Origin: an uncultured Ruminococcus sp.
GTDB lineage: Bacteria; Bacillota; Clostridia; Oscillospirales; Ruminococcaceae
Assembly: GCA_900752785.1 (NCBI GenBank)
Contig: CAADWP010000089.1
Coordinates: 1 to 8,855, forward strand
Length of the DNA: 8,855 nt
Reading direction: 5' to 3'
Numbering within the stretch: the stretch's first letter is position 1; every line of letters starts with the position of its first letter. The position numbers and the translations under genes were made by a program. Shown piece after piece: positions 1-6,125 of the stretch. Under the pieces are notes generated by a model. It had not been told where the DNA came from. It saw nothing but the letters and a program-made list of their open reading frames with translations, and did not search any database.

Positions 1-837
1 ATCAGCGAAACGGTAAAGGCTGCCGGGCTTCCCGAAAATAATCTTATAACGGCAAAGCGCAAATTTGACCGTTCCCTTATTGACCTAAACAATAAAGGAT
101 ACCTTAACGGTCATACTCCTTTTTCTGCTATCGTCGCATTTTCTGCTGAAATTACCGCATTTATTCACGGTCTGAAATATATTGTCCTCTCCAACGAGGC
201 AAGCGCAAATGAAAGCACCGTCGTCGGTGAAGAAGTAAATCATCAATACTCCAAAAGCTTTGAATTTGAACGAGATTTTCATAATTACGAAGAACAATAC
301 CTCAGAACCGGCGTAAATTATTTTAGCTTCCTTCGTCCTCTTTCTGAATTTCAGATAGCGAAAATGTTTGTATCGCATAAAAAATATCTCCATGTGTTCA
401 GAAGCTGTAATCTGGGCAGCAAGGTTTCTCCCGATATCTGGTGCGGAGAATGCCCGAAATGTCTTTTCGTTTGCCTGATACTATCGCCGTTTATTTCAAG
501 CGAAGAATTATGCAGGATCTTTGGAAGAGATATGCTGAACGACCCAAATATGCTTTCATATTTCATTGAGCTTATCGGGCGCTCCGAACATAAGCCCTTT
601 GAATGCGTGGGCAGCATTGACGAGGTAAAGCTTGCAGTATCTCTTGCAATACGAAAAATTGAAGAAAAAGCTGAAGAATTGCCGCTGCTTTTTAAGGAAT
701 TCAAGTCTCTCGGTATGTATTCAGCCGATGATCTTGATATAAGGAACTCCGTATGCTGCGGATCATGGAACGATGAAAATCTCCTTCCTCAGGAATTTTG
801 CACAATACTGAAAAAAGAAATGGAGCGACTTCTTTGA
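1..837 (+). CDS. murL: MurL-type UDP-MurNAc-L-Ala-L-Glu epimerase, C-terminal part (5' end outside window)
   Basis: The frame is open from the first base to a TGA at 835-837, giving 278 residues of a protein that begins outside the window; the known family is longer (about 450 residues, from memory). MurL inverts the terminal L-Glu of UDP-MurNAc-L-Ala-L-Glu to D-Glu in an ATP- and Mg-dependent reaction in the cytoplasm. Recognisable stretches (window residue numbers) are NGHTPFSAIVAF (36-47), the NEASAN run and NHQYSKSFEFE (80-90), and a cysteine cluster, C136 then CGECPKC (148-154), resembling the zinc knuckle of QueC-like ATP pyrophosphatases. The tail (about 160-278) is a helical region without obvious motifs. 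The next gene is a MurD-family ligase whose start overlaps this stop codon, exactly the partner expected for MurL. The family call rests on remembered motif patterns plus this pairing; the resemblance to QueC is my inference. Confidence 0.82.
   Translation: MSETVKAAGLPENNLITAKRKFDRSLIDLNNKGYLNGHTPFSAIVAFSAEITAFIHGLKYIVLSNEASANESTVVGEEVNHQYSKSFEFERDFHNYEEQYLRTGVNYFSFLRPLSEFQIAKMFVSHKKYLHVFRSCNLGSKVSPDIWCGECPKCLFVCLILSPFISSEELCRIFGRDMLNDPNMLSYFIELIGRSEHKPFECVGSIDEVKLAVSLAIRKIEEKAEELPLLFKEFKSLGMYSADDLDIRNSVCCGSWNDENLLPQEFCTILKKEMERLL
822..836 (+). promoter_or_regulatory. Ribosome binding site and TTG start deciding the murD2 N terminus
   Basis: GGAG at 822-825 lies inside the last codons of murL, 8 bases before a TTG (834-836) that shares bases with the murL TGA stop (835-837). 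This is the usual layout for translational coupling. It would make murD2 translation depend on ribosomes finishing murL and keep the two enzymes in proportion. The coupling itself is inferred from the layout. Confidence 0.6.
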
Positions 838-2201
838 ATAAATTTATTGAATATATAAAAAATTACACCGCGGGAAAAAACATCTGCATTCTTGGATTCG
901 GACGCGAAGGCAAATCAACATACAAAATTTTAGCGCAATATTGCTTGCCGAAAAAAATTGCAATTGCCGATCTGAATCCTGTAGATCGTGACAAAAATTC
1001 GATACCGCAAACTGTGGAGATTATTACCGGAGAAAATTATCAGGAATTCCTCGACAGCTTTGATATAGTTTTTAAAAGTCCCGGAATCGTTCTGAAAAAA
1101 TCTCCCTCTGAACTAAAATGCACTGTCTCCTGCGAAACCCAGGTTTTTTTTGAAGTGTTTCGAGATCAGATCGTAGGTATCACGGGAACTAAGGGAAAAA
1201 GCACAGTAACCTCTTTAATTTATCATATTTTACAGAACAGTGGACGAAATTGCCGAATTGCCGGAAATATCGGTATACCTGTTTTTGATATCGCTGAAAA
1301 CATGACAGACGATACAACTGTAGTCTGCGAGCTTTCATGTCATCAACTCGAATATATGAGTGTATCTCCCAAGACCGCAGTCTTTCTCAACCTTTACGAA
1401 GAACATCTCGATCATTACGGAACGCTTGACAACTATTTCAACGCAAAGAAAAACATATATCTTCATCAGCATAACGGCGATATACTCTACTGCAACTCCG
1501 AAATAATTCCACGCAATGTCAATACTGAAATTATTTCTGTTTCGCTGAACGATGTATCCGCAGATCTGACCGCTAACGACGGAAAAATTTTCTTAAATAA
1601 TACATTGGTTTACACTATACCTTTGAATAAAATAAAGCTTCTCGGCGTACACAATCACTATAATATTGCCATTGCCTACGGGGTTTGCCGCAAGTTAGGC
1701 ATCACGAATAATGAATTTACAGAAGCTCTTTGCAGCTTTACTCCGCTTGCTCACCGCCTTGAATATGTTGACACTGTAAATGGAGTACGCTACTATGACG
1801 ATTCTATCTCGACTGCCTGCGCTACGGCTGTCGAGGCAATAAAAAGTGTTCCTAATGCCGGAACTATTCTTATAGGCGGAATGGACAGAGGGATCGACTA
1901 TACTCCTCTTGTAGAGTTTTTAATGCATTCAGACGTACAAGTGGTTTGTATGGAGGCTTCGGGAAAGCGAATTTACAATATGATGAAATCAGCCGATTTT
2001 TCCGATATATCACGCATTCATTATGCCGATCATCTTTGCGACGCAGTCAGGCTTGCTGCGGAAATTACTCCGAATGGTAAGAGCTGCATACTCTCTCCGG
2101 CAGCGGCAAGCTATGGAATTTTTAAAAACTTTGAGGAGCGCGGCGACGCCTTCAAAGCTTATGTCGCTCAACTAAAGGATAATCAAAATGGAGTGATCTA
2201 A
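834..2201 (+). CDS. murD2: MurD2-type UDP-N-acetylmuramoyl-L-alanine--L-glutamate ligase
   Basis: This Mur ligase (455 residues from the TTG at 834) should add glutamate to UDP-MurNAc-L-Ala, using ATP, in the cytoplasm. Motifs seen: N-terminal Rossmann ILGFGREGKST (19-29), SPG (82-84), P-loop GTKGKST (118-124), ELSCHQLE (166-173), NLYEEHLDHYGT (186-197) with a probable carbamylated lysine at K205, GVHNHYN (271-277), HRLEY (307-311), DDSIST (322-327), GGMDRGIDY (348-356) and SPAAASYGIFKNFEERG (421-437). The three Mur ligase domains are therefore complete. Canonical D-Glu ligases have NDSKATN where this has DDSISTA, which together with the adjacent murL favours the L-Glu-using MurD2 type; this is inference. 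I chose the TTG at 834 because GGAG (822-825) lies 8 bases upstream and the start overlaps the murL stop as TTGA. A longer version from a TTG at 798 (467 residues) has its AGGA only 3 bases upstream and is less likely. Confidence 0.85.
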   Translation: MNKFIEYIKNYTAGKNICILGFGREGKSTYKILAQYCLPKKIAIADLNPVDRDKNSIPQTVEIITGENYQEFLDSFDIVFKSPGIVLKKSPSELKCTVSCETQVFFEVFRDQIVGITGTKGKSTVTSLIYHILQNSGRNCRIAGNIGIPVFDIAENMTDDTTVVCELSCHQLEYMSVSPKTAVFLNLYEEHLDHYGTLDNYFNAKKNIYLHQHNGDILYCNSEIIPRNVNTEIISVSLNDVSADLTANDGKIFLNNTLVYTIPLNKIKLLGVHNHYNIAIAYGVCRKLGITNNEFTEALCSFTPLAHRLEYVDTVNGVRYYDDSISTACATAVEAIKSVPNAGTILIGGMDRGIDYTPLVEFLMHSDVQVVCMEASGKRIYNMMKSADFSDISRIHYADHLCDAVRLAAEITPNGKSCILSPAAASYGIFKNFEERGDAFKAYVAQLKDNQNGVI

Positions 2202-2750
2202 ATGGAATTTAACAACAAAACCGATTTCCTCCAAAAGATAAAACGCATTGTTATAACAGAAGAGGAAATCAAAACAGAAATAAAAAAAGCAGGAAAATTT
2301 ATTGATAATCTTTACGATGGCACTCCTATTCTGCTTGTCAGTATTCTGAAAGGCGCTTTTATATTTCTCGCAGATTTATGCCGAGCAGTGACAGTTCCCT
2401 GTGAAATCGGCTTCATTGCAGCGCAGAGCTACTATGAGGACACCGAATCCTCAGGCAGCGTAACCATAACAATGGAGCTTCATCAGGATGTCAGTAAGTA
2501 TCACGTTGTTATTGTCGAGGATATTATCGACACAGGACGGACTATCAGCGAAATTGTTAAACTGATAAAGTTGAAATCTCCTCAGTCGCTTACGGTTGTA
2601 ACGCTTCTTGACAAGCCTGAACGCCGAATAATCAACCTTAACGCTGACTACTCACTTTTCACTATACCAGATAATTTCGTCATCGGATATGGTCTCGACT
2701 ATGGAGAGTATTACAGAAATCTTCCATATATCGCAGAACTGAAGGTATAA
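2202..2750 (+). CDS. hpt: Hypoxanthine phosphoribosyltransferase
   Basis: A complete 182-residue type I phosphoribosyltransferase of the usual Hpt length. It salvages hypoxanthine (and usually guanine) to IMP/GMP using PRPP in the cytoplasm. The PRPP-binding motif VIVEDIIDTGRT is at 103-114, with two acidic residues before DTGRT. The LKG loop for pyrophosphate is at 49-51, the conserved SYY of the flexible catalytic loop at 76-78, DKPERR at 137-142, and the C-terminal purine-binding segment with GYGLDYGEYYRNLP at 162-175. The ATG directly abuts the murD2 stop codon (TAA then ATG), with GGAG at 2190-2193 and 8 bases of spacing, so it is the third gene of the murL operon. In many Firmicutes hpt sits between tilS and ftsH; here that context is absent and a terminator follows at once. 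Confidence 0.96.
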   Translation: MEFNNKTDFLQKIKRIVITEEEIKTEIKKAGKFIDNLYDGTPILLVSILKGAFIFLADLCRAVTVPCEIGFIAAQSYYEDTESSGSVTITMELHQDVSKYHVVIVEDIIDTGRTISEIVKLIKLKSPQSLTVVTLLDKPERRIINLNADYSLFTIPDNFVIGYGLDYGEYYRNLPYIAELKV

Positions 2751-2754
2751 AGCT

Positions 2755-2783
2755 AATCCCCCGAAAATTTTCGGGGGATTTTT
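2755..2783 (+). terminator. Rho-independent terminator after hpt
   Basis: Bases 2757-2778 form a perfect palindrome (CCCCCGAAAA facing TTTTCGGGGG, with outer T-A pairs) followed by a run of five T (2779-2783). The hairpin starts a few bases after the hpt stop and ends the murL-murD2-hpt transcript. The stem is G/C-rich at its base with an A/T tip. Because the sequence is palindromic the hairpin also forms on the minus strand, where AAAA would be followed by few T, so the plus direction is the functional one. Confidence 0.93.
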
Positions 2784-2811
2784 GTCATCTCACAGAACTT
2801 CCGCATATAAT
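2782..2811 (+). promoter_or_regulatory. Sigma-A-type promoter for the 117-residue membrane protein
   Basis: TTGTCA at 2782-2787 and a perfect TATAAT at 2806-2811 are separated by 18 bases, close to the housekeeping consensus. Initiation near 2818 would leave a very short leader before the ribosome binding site GGGAGGG at 2826-2832. The -35 box begins inside the T-run of the hpt terminator, so the two signals are packed into under 60 bases. Confidence 0.65.
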
Positions 2812-2838
2812 ATAAAAATACTTTCGGGAGGGTCTGAT

Positions 2839-3192
2839 ATGGACATTACTGTTATAATTTCACTTATCGTACTGGCAGCTATCACTGCCGTTGAATTTGG
2901 ATGTCTTTTTTTCTGTTCAAGGATCAGAGGAAAAATTCGCCCGATAGCTGCTGTTGTACCGATTTTCCCGGATACAGCCGAACTGCCCGAGATCCTTGAT
3001 TATTACGGCGGACTCCTTTCCCGCGATTCTCCCGCTATCGACAGACTTTTCTTTATCGACTATGGTGCAGGCAACGATCTTCTTGAATCATGCCGTGACT
3101 TTTGCCGAACCTTTGACAGCGCACTACTGCTCGTTCCTGAGGAGCTTGAAAAAAATTTATCGGAAACTTTTGCATTTTCGCAGAAAATATAG
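2839..3192 (+). CDS. Small single-pass membrane protein with a GT2-like half domain, function unknown
   Basis: I do not recognise a named family. The ATG at 2839 is chosen because GGGAGGG (2826-2832) lies 6 bases upstream and a good promoter precedes it; an upstream extension to 2782 would run through the promoter. The 117-residue product has one hydrophobic segment at about 4-26 followed by basic residues (RIRGKIR, 27-33), which predicts an anchored protein with its C-terminal 80 residues in the cytoplasm. That part starts AAVVPIFPD (35-43), then a helix with ELPEILDYY, a strand RLFFIDYGAGND, a helix with two cysteines (CRDFC) and a strand ALLLVP. This strand-helix-strand order resembles the beginning of a family 2 glycosyltransferase (VVP..., then FIDYG in place of vDDGS), but no DxD or catalytic half follows. 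It ends at a TAG just before the structured-RNA candidate. It is probably a real gene; the fold is inference. Confidence 0.7.
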   Translation: MDITVIISLIVLAAITAVEFGCLFFCSRIRGKIRPIAAVVPIFPDTAELPEILDYYGGLLSRDSPAIDRLFFIDYGAGNDLLESCRDFCRTFDSALLLVPEELEKNLSETFAFSQKI

Positions 3193-3478
3193 TATAAGCA
3201 GCACGGTCTCGTCTGTCGGTTAAGTCGGTGTTTCTGCTTCACAAAGGTAACTACCGGACGCTCTCAGGAAGCGCCCTTGAGATATAAGACCATAGTCAAA
3301 AATGCTGCACTCCACACATCACCGAAGATGCCTGCATCCTCCGCATACAAGCAGAAAACAAGACGAACGCAAAGCATATTGAGACTTTTCAGCGTTTCGT
3401 AACTGTCGGAATTCTTGTACTGCTTCAAAACAGCATCGTACAGCTTGCCGACAGGCTCGCCGGCCAGAAAGCTGTTTT
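3193..3478. other. Convergent intergenic region between the 117-residue protein gene and the YfhO gene
   Basis: These 286 bases separate two genes that point at each other. They hold the structured-RNA candidate on the left and the methyltransferase relic on the right, meeting at about 3310-3320. I see no intact gene and no hairpin followed by a T-run for either flanking gene. The short overlapping frames here (for example 60-63 codons on the minus strand) have no recognisable content or ribosome binding site. Confidence 0.7.
3198..3308 (+). ncRNA. Candidate structured small RNA (possibly 6S-like)
   Basis: Bases 3198-3203 (GCAGCA) can pair with 3303-3308 (TGCTGC), and GGTCT (3205-3209) with AGACC (3287-3291). 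Inside lie CGGTGTT (3226-3232) facing AAC plus ACCG (3249-3256, one bulge), and CGCT (3259-3262) facing AGCG (3270-3273) with a 7-base loop. Together these nested pairs make a closed, branched fold in a stretch with no convincing coding frame. Parts of the sequence resemble, from memory, clostridial 6S RNA, but the fold is shorter (about 110 bases) than the usual 180-200 and I see no T-run terminator, so the identity is uncertain. TATAGT at 3188-3193 could serve as a -10 box, but no well-spaced -35 is visible. Strand is assigned by this weak promoter and the resemblance only. Confidence 0.35.
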
Positions 3479-3482
3479 TTAC
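3264..3482 (-). pseudogene. Remnant of an MmeI/YeeA-type DNA methyltransferase (restriction-modification)
   Basis: A 72-codon minus-strand frame without a start codon lies just after the stop of the YfhO gene. It contains LAGEPVGKLYDAVLKQY and, at residues 37-54, LCVRLVFCLYAEDAGIFG. That run is characteristic of the N-terminal/spacer region of large single-chain restriction-modification enzymes and methyltransferases of the MmeI/YeeA type. Those proteins are around 900 residues or more; no methyltransferase motif (NPPF/NPPY) is present here. The similarity fades at about 3321, where the frame runs into the structured-RNA candidate and soon stops (TGA, bases 3264-3266). This is a roughly 150-base relic of a lost or transferred defence gene, not a functional gene. 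The family call is from memory of the motif. Confidence 0.6.
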
Positions 3483-6085
3483 TCAACGTTAATTTTTTTA
3501 TATTTTGCACGGCAAGCTACATTTATATTTCGATCATGAATACCAAAAATAAAAAGCAGAATAAACACTGTCAACAGCGCAGATGCTCCTAAAGCAATTC
3601 CCGCTTTTTTCATTGGAGCCTCATAGGATATATCAATTTCATGTTCTCCCGCAGATATCGGGAAACCGATAAACGCTGTATTTGTTCTTACATATTCCGT
3701 TTTCTTTCCATCAACAGTAATATGAAAATTTTCATCGTAAGGCAGCGAAACGGTAAACCAGCCATCCTTGGTAACGTCAATTTTTCCGCTCAATTTATCG
3801 CCCAATGGACGCTTATGTCCTATCACAAATTCATCCTTATTGTTTTTGGCGTCCTCAAGCACCGAACCGTCAAGCATATAAGCCTCAAATGATGAGAGCG
3901 TGTAGCTGCCCTCAGAAAAAATTAAACTTAGAGTTTCAATTGATTCATCGGAGGAAATGATATAAGTAAAATCATAATTGCCGTTATGGTATCTCCATGT
4001 CGGCGCACTGAGCTTATTTCTTACACCATTTATCGCAAGAATGACGTCATTTTGATTTTTCGTCCGGCCGATCCTGTTGTCAGCAAGACACCTTATCAGA
4101 AGCAGCTTGCCGTTTACAGGTCTATCAAGCTTGATATCAATACTTATAGGTTTACTGCTGTTGACAGTAATAATTCCGTCATCAACAGTTATTCCGTCGT
4201 TTAATGCAGCCGTCTCCGGCTGCATTTTTATCGGCATTATGCAATGGGGATTGATTCCGGAGCTTTCTTCCCCGGGAACTATAATATTGCTTAAAATAGC
4301 CTCCTGTCGCTGTTCCCACGACAACGAAAAATATTCGTTTTCACTCATAATATCTGAGCTTGCATAACCTATAGGAAGTGCATTTTCATTTTCGTATATT
4401 CGATATTTGCCTGAAACAGCTTTTTCCGTTTCTCCGAACATCGCTCCTTCATCAGTGGTCAATCTGTATCTGCATCCCATAAGGCTATTAAAAATAATAT
4501 TCATTGGCTGAAGCTGAATAGCATTATTACGCGTATTTACATCGCTGCCAGAAGTATACAGACGAAAATCCCGGAAGCTTTTATTACTTACGGAGGAATA
4601 AATGTTTGTAGTAAGATAGTCGGTACGATATATTCTGTTAACAGTCATTAAACGCCCTGTTTCCTCAGCGAAACGAAATGCCGTACTGCTGTTTGATAAT
4701 ATCTCGTTTACCAGCGACGATGCATCGCTGCTGTAGAATTCATCCATGTCGCCGCGCTTTGCAAGCTTGTCCCAACCGCATACGACAATACCGCTGATAA
4801 CTGAAAACACCGCTGCCTGAATCAATAAAAAATTTTTTCTATCGCTTTTTTCGCCCCATATCAGCACAGCAGAAGTGACAAGCATATCTGAAATAAGCAA
4901 AATTCGCTGTGAAAGCGAACCGGAGTCCTCCACAAGAGAAACAATAACCGCTGCCGCAAATATGATTACAATAACCTTTGCGTTGATCTCACCGCGAATA
5001 AAGCTGCAAAAAAAGCTTCCGCACAACAACAGAATAAGCGGAATAAAAGGTATAAAAACCTTTCCGTCAATATACATCGTTCCGTTAAGAATATATGTAA
5101 AAACAGGAAACAAAATAAAACTCAGGATAACAGCAGCGAGAAATCGTTCGTGCCTTTTTCCCTTTACAATCATGGCAATCACTGCAACTGCCGCAGCGCA
5201 GGTAACTCCCGAGGATTTAGGCACATACAGCAACAGATCAAGCCTTACAGATGGAACGATAAGATTTAACATCGTTATATCAGAAGCTCCGCCTGCTCTG
5301 CCCATAATGGCAGCAGCGATTGAAGGAAGCCACATTACTGCTGAACAAATGCATCCAAGCGCTATAAAAAGCAGCTTTTTCCAAGTTTTTCTCCATAACG
5401 AAGCAAACGAAAAACGTTCCTCACGTTCAGCCGAAAGGTATATCATATAAACTGCCGCAGACGTGAGCGCACCTATACTGAAATAAAAGCTTGTACAAAT
5501 TATACAAAAGGTCAAAGCCGTCGTAAGCATCAGCCTTTTTACGCTGTCGCTCCCTCTTACAGTAAAGAGAAGCCCAAATAAAAACGGAAAATAACTTACG
5601 AACATAACATGCCTATGGCTATGATAGACGATCGGACCGGCACATATGAACATAACCGCCAGAACAAGAGGTATAACCCCTGTAAAATGCTTTTTGAAGA
5701 AATAATACGCCATAAGCGAAGAAATAAGAACGGTCGCTATACTAACAATCTGGATATATGTTCCCATTGTCATCCAAGGCATAAGATAGGCGGGTAAATA
5801 CAAAGGATTCATAATGCCATAGTAAGAAAGGTTGTATATATTCTGACCGGCTCCAAGCTGCATGGCAAAATCAGGAAATATATCATGAGTTTCGTAAAAA
5901 CGCATTCTTAGATATTCCGGAACGGCAAAATGCTGGCAGCTCCAATCTGTTACCGAACCCCAGACCGTTCCATGATTAAAAAGAAGCATATCAATCGCAA
6001 ACAGCAAAAAAAACACAGCAATTATTGCCGATACAGCACAAATATCGGGATATCTGCAATAAAATGCTTTAATTTTCTGCGGCAT
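3479..6085 (-). CDS. YfhO-family multi-pass membrane protein (probable GT-C glycosyltransferase)
   Basis: An 868-residue integral membrane protein. About a dozen hydrophobic segments fill residues 15-440 (for example 15-35, 110-130, 137-155, 235-260, 315-333, 345-362, 369-384), followed by a large soluble region (445-825) and a last membrane helix at 828-849. The first outer loop carries an aspartate in VTDWSCQHF (45-53), in the place of the usual GT-C acidic residue, and NPLYLPAYLMPW (93-104), typical of YfhO. The C-terminal signature is also present: GWFTVSLPYD (775-784), VDGKK (791-795), TAFIGFPISAGEHEIDISY (803-821). In Bacillus and Listeria, YfhO-type proteins transfer sugars from a lipid carrier onto teichoic acids outside the cell; substrate here is unknown. 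The ATG at 6085 is preceded by AGGGGGTGAG (6089-6098). It follows mutS2 after 40 bases, so it is probably the last gene of the recO-mutS2 operon. No clear terminator follows it. Confidence 0.88.
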   Translation of the reverse strand: MPQKIKAFYCRYPDICAVSAIIAVFFLLFAIDMLLFNHGTVWGSVTDWSCQHFAVPEYLRMRFYETHDIFPDFAMQLGAGQNIYNLSYYGIMNPLYLPAYLMPWMTMGTYIQIVSIATVLISSLMAYYFFKKHFTGVIPLVLAVMFICAGPIVYHSHRHVMFVSYFPFLFGLLFTVRGSDSVKRLMLTTALTFCIICTSFYFSIGALTSAAVYMIYLSAEREERFSFASLWRKTWKKLLFIALGCICSAVMWLPSIAAAIMGRAGGASDITMLNLIVPSVRLDLLLYVPKSSGVTCAAAVAVIAMIVKGKRHERFLAAVILSFILFPVFTYILNGTMYIDGKVFIPFIPLILLLCGSFFCSFIRGEINAKVIVIIFAAAVIVSLVEDSGSLSQRILLISDMLVTSAVLIWGEKSDRKNFLLIQAAVFSVISGIVVCGWDKLAKRGDMDEFYSSDASSLVNEILSNSSTAFRFAEETGRLMTVNRIYRTDYLTTNIYSSVSNKSFRDFRLYTSGSDVNTRNNAIQLQPMNIIFNSLMGCRYRLTTDEGAMFGETEKAVSGKYRIYENENALPIGYASSDIMSENEYFSLSWEQRQEAILSNIIVPGEESSGINPHCIMPIKMQPETAALNDGITVDDGIITVNSSKPISIDIKLDRPVNGKLLLIRCLADNRIGRTKNQNDVILAINGVRNKLSAPTWRYHNGNYDFTYIISSDESIETLSLIFSEGSYTLSSFEAYMLDGSVLEDAKNNKDEFVIGHKRPLGDKLSGKIDVTKDGWFTVSLPYDENFHITVDGKKTEYVRTNTAFIGFPISAGEHEIDISYEAPMKKAGIALGASALLTVFILLFIFGIHDRNINVACRAKYKKINVE

Positions 6086-6125
6086 ATGCTCACCCCCTTA
6101 GAGCCTGCTTAACGTTTATCGCCGT

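Noticed and set aside
85..393. 102-codon minus-strand frame
   Set aside because: Antisense to the MurL frame, which carries conserved motifs across the same bases.
3182..3193. TATAGT as part of a full promoter for the structured RNA
   Set aside because: The nearest TTGCAT (3170-3175) is only 12 bases upstream, too close for a normal -35/-10 pair, so it is not listed as a promoter.
2954..3223. 89-codon plus-strand frame overlapping the small membrane protein
   Set aside because: No ribosome binding site and no hydrophobic anchor or motif; the overlapping frame has promoter, ribosome binding site and membrane segment.
3319..3510. 63-codon minus-strand frame running through the end of the YfhO gene
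   Set aside because: It is one frame off the methyltransferase relic, basic and cysteine-rich without a motif, and its start lies inside the YfhO gene; a shadow of the relic.
4875..5450. 191-codon open frame on the plus strand
   Set aside because: It lies wholly antisense to the membrane-spanning part of the YfhO gene, has no ribosome binding site of note and a low-complexity composition expected from the complement of hydrophobic codons.
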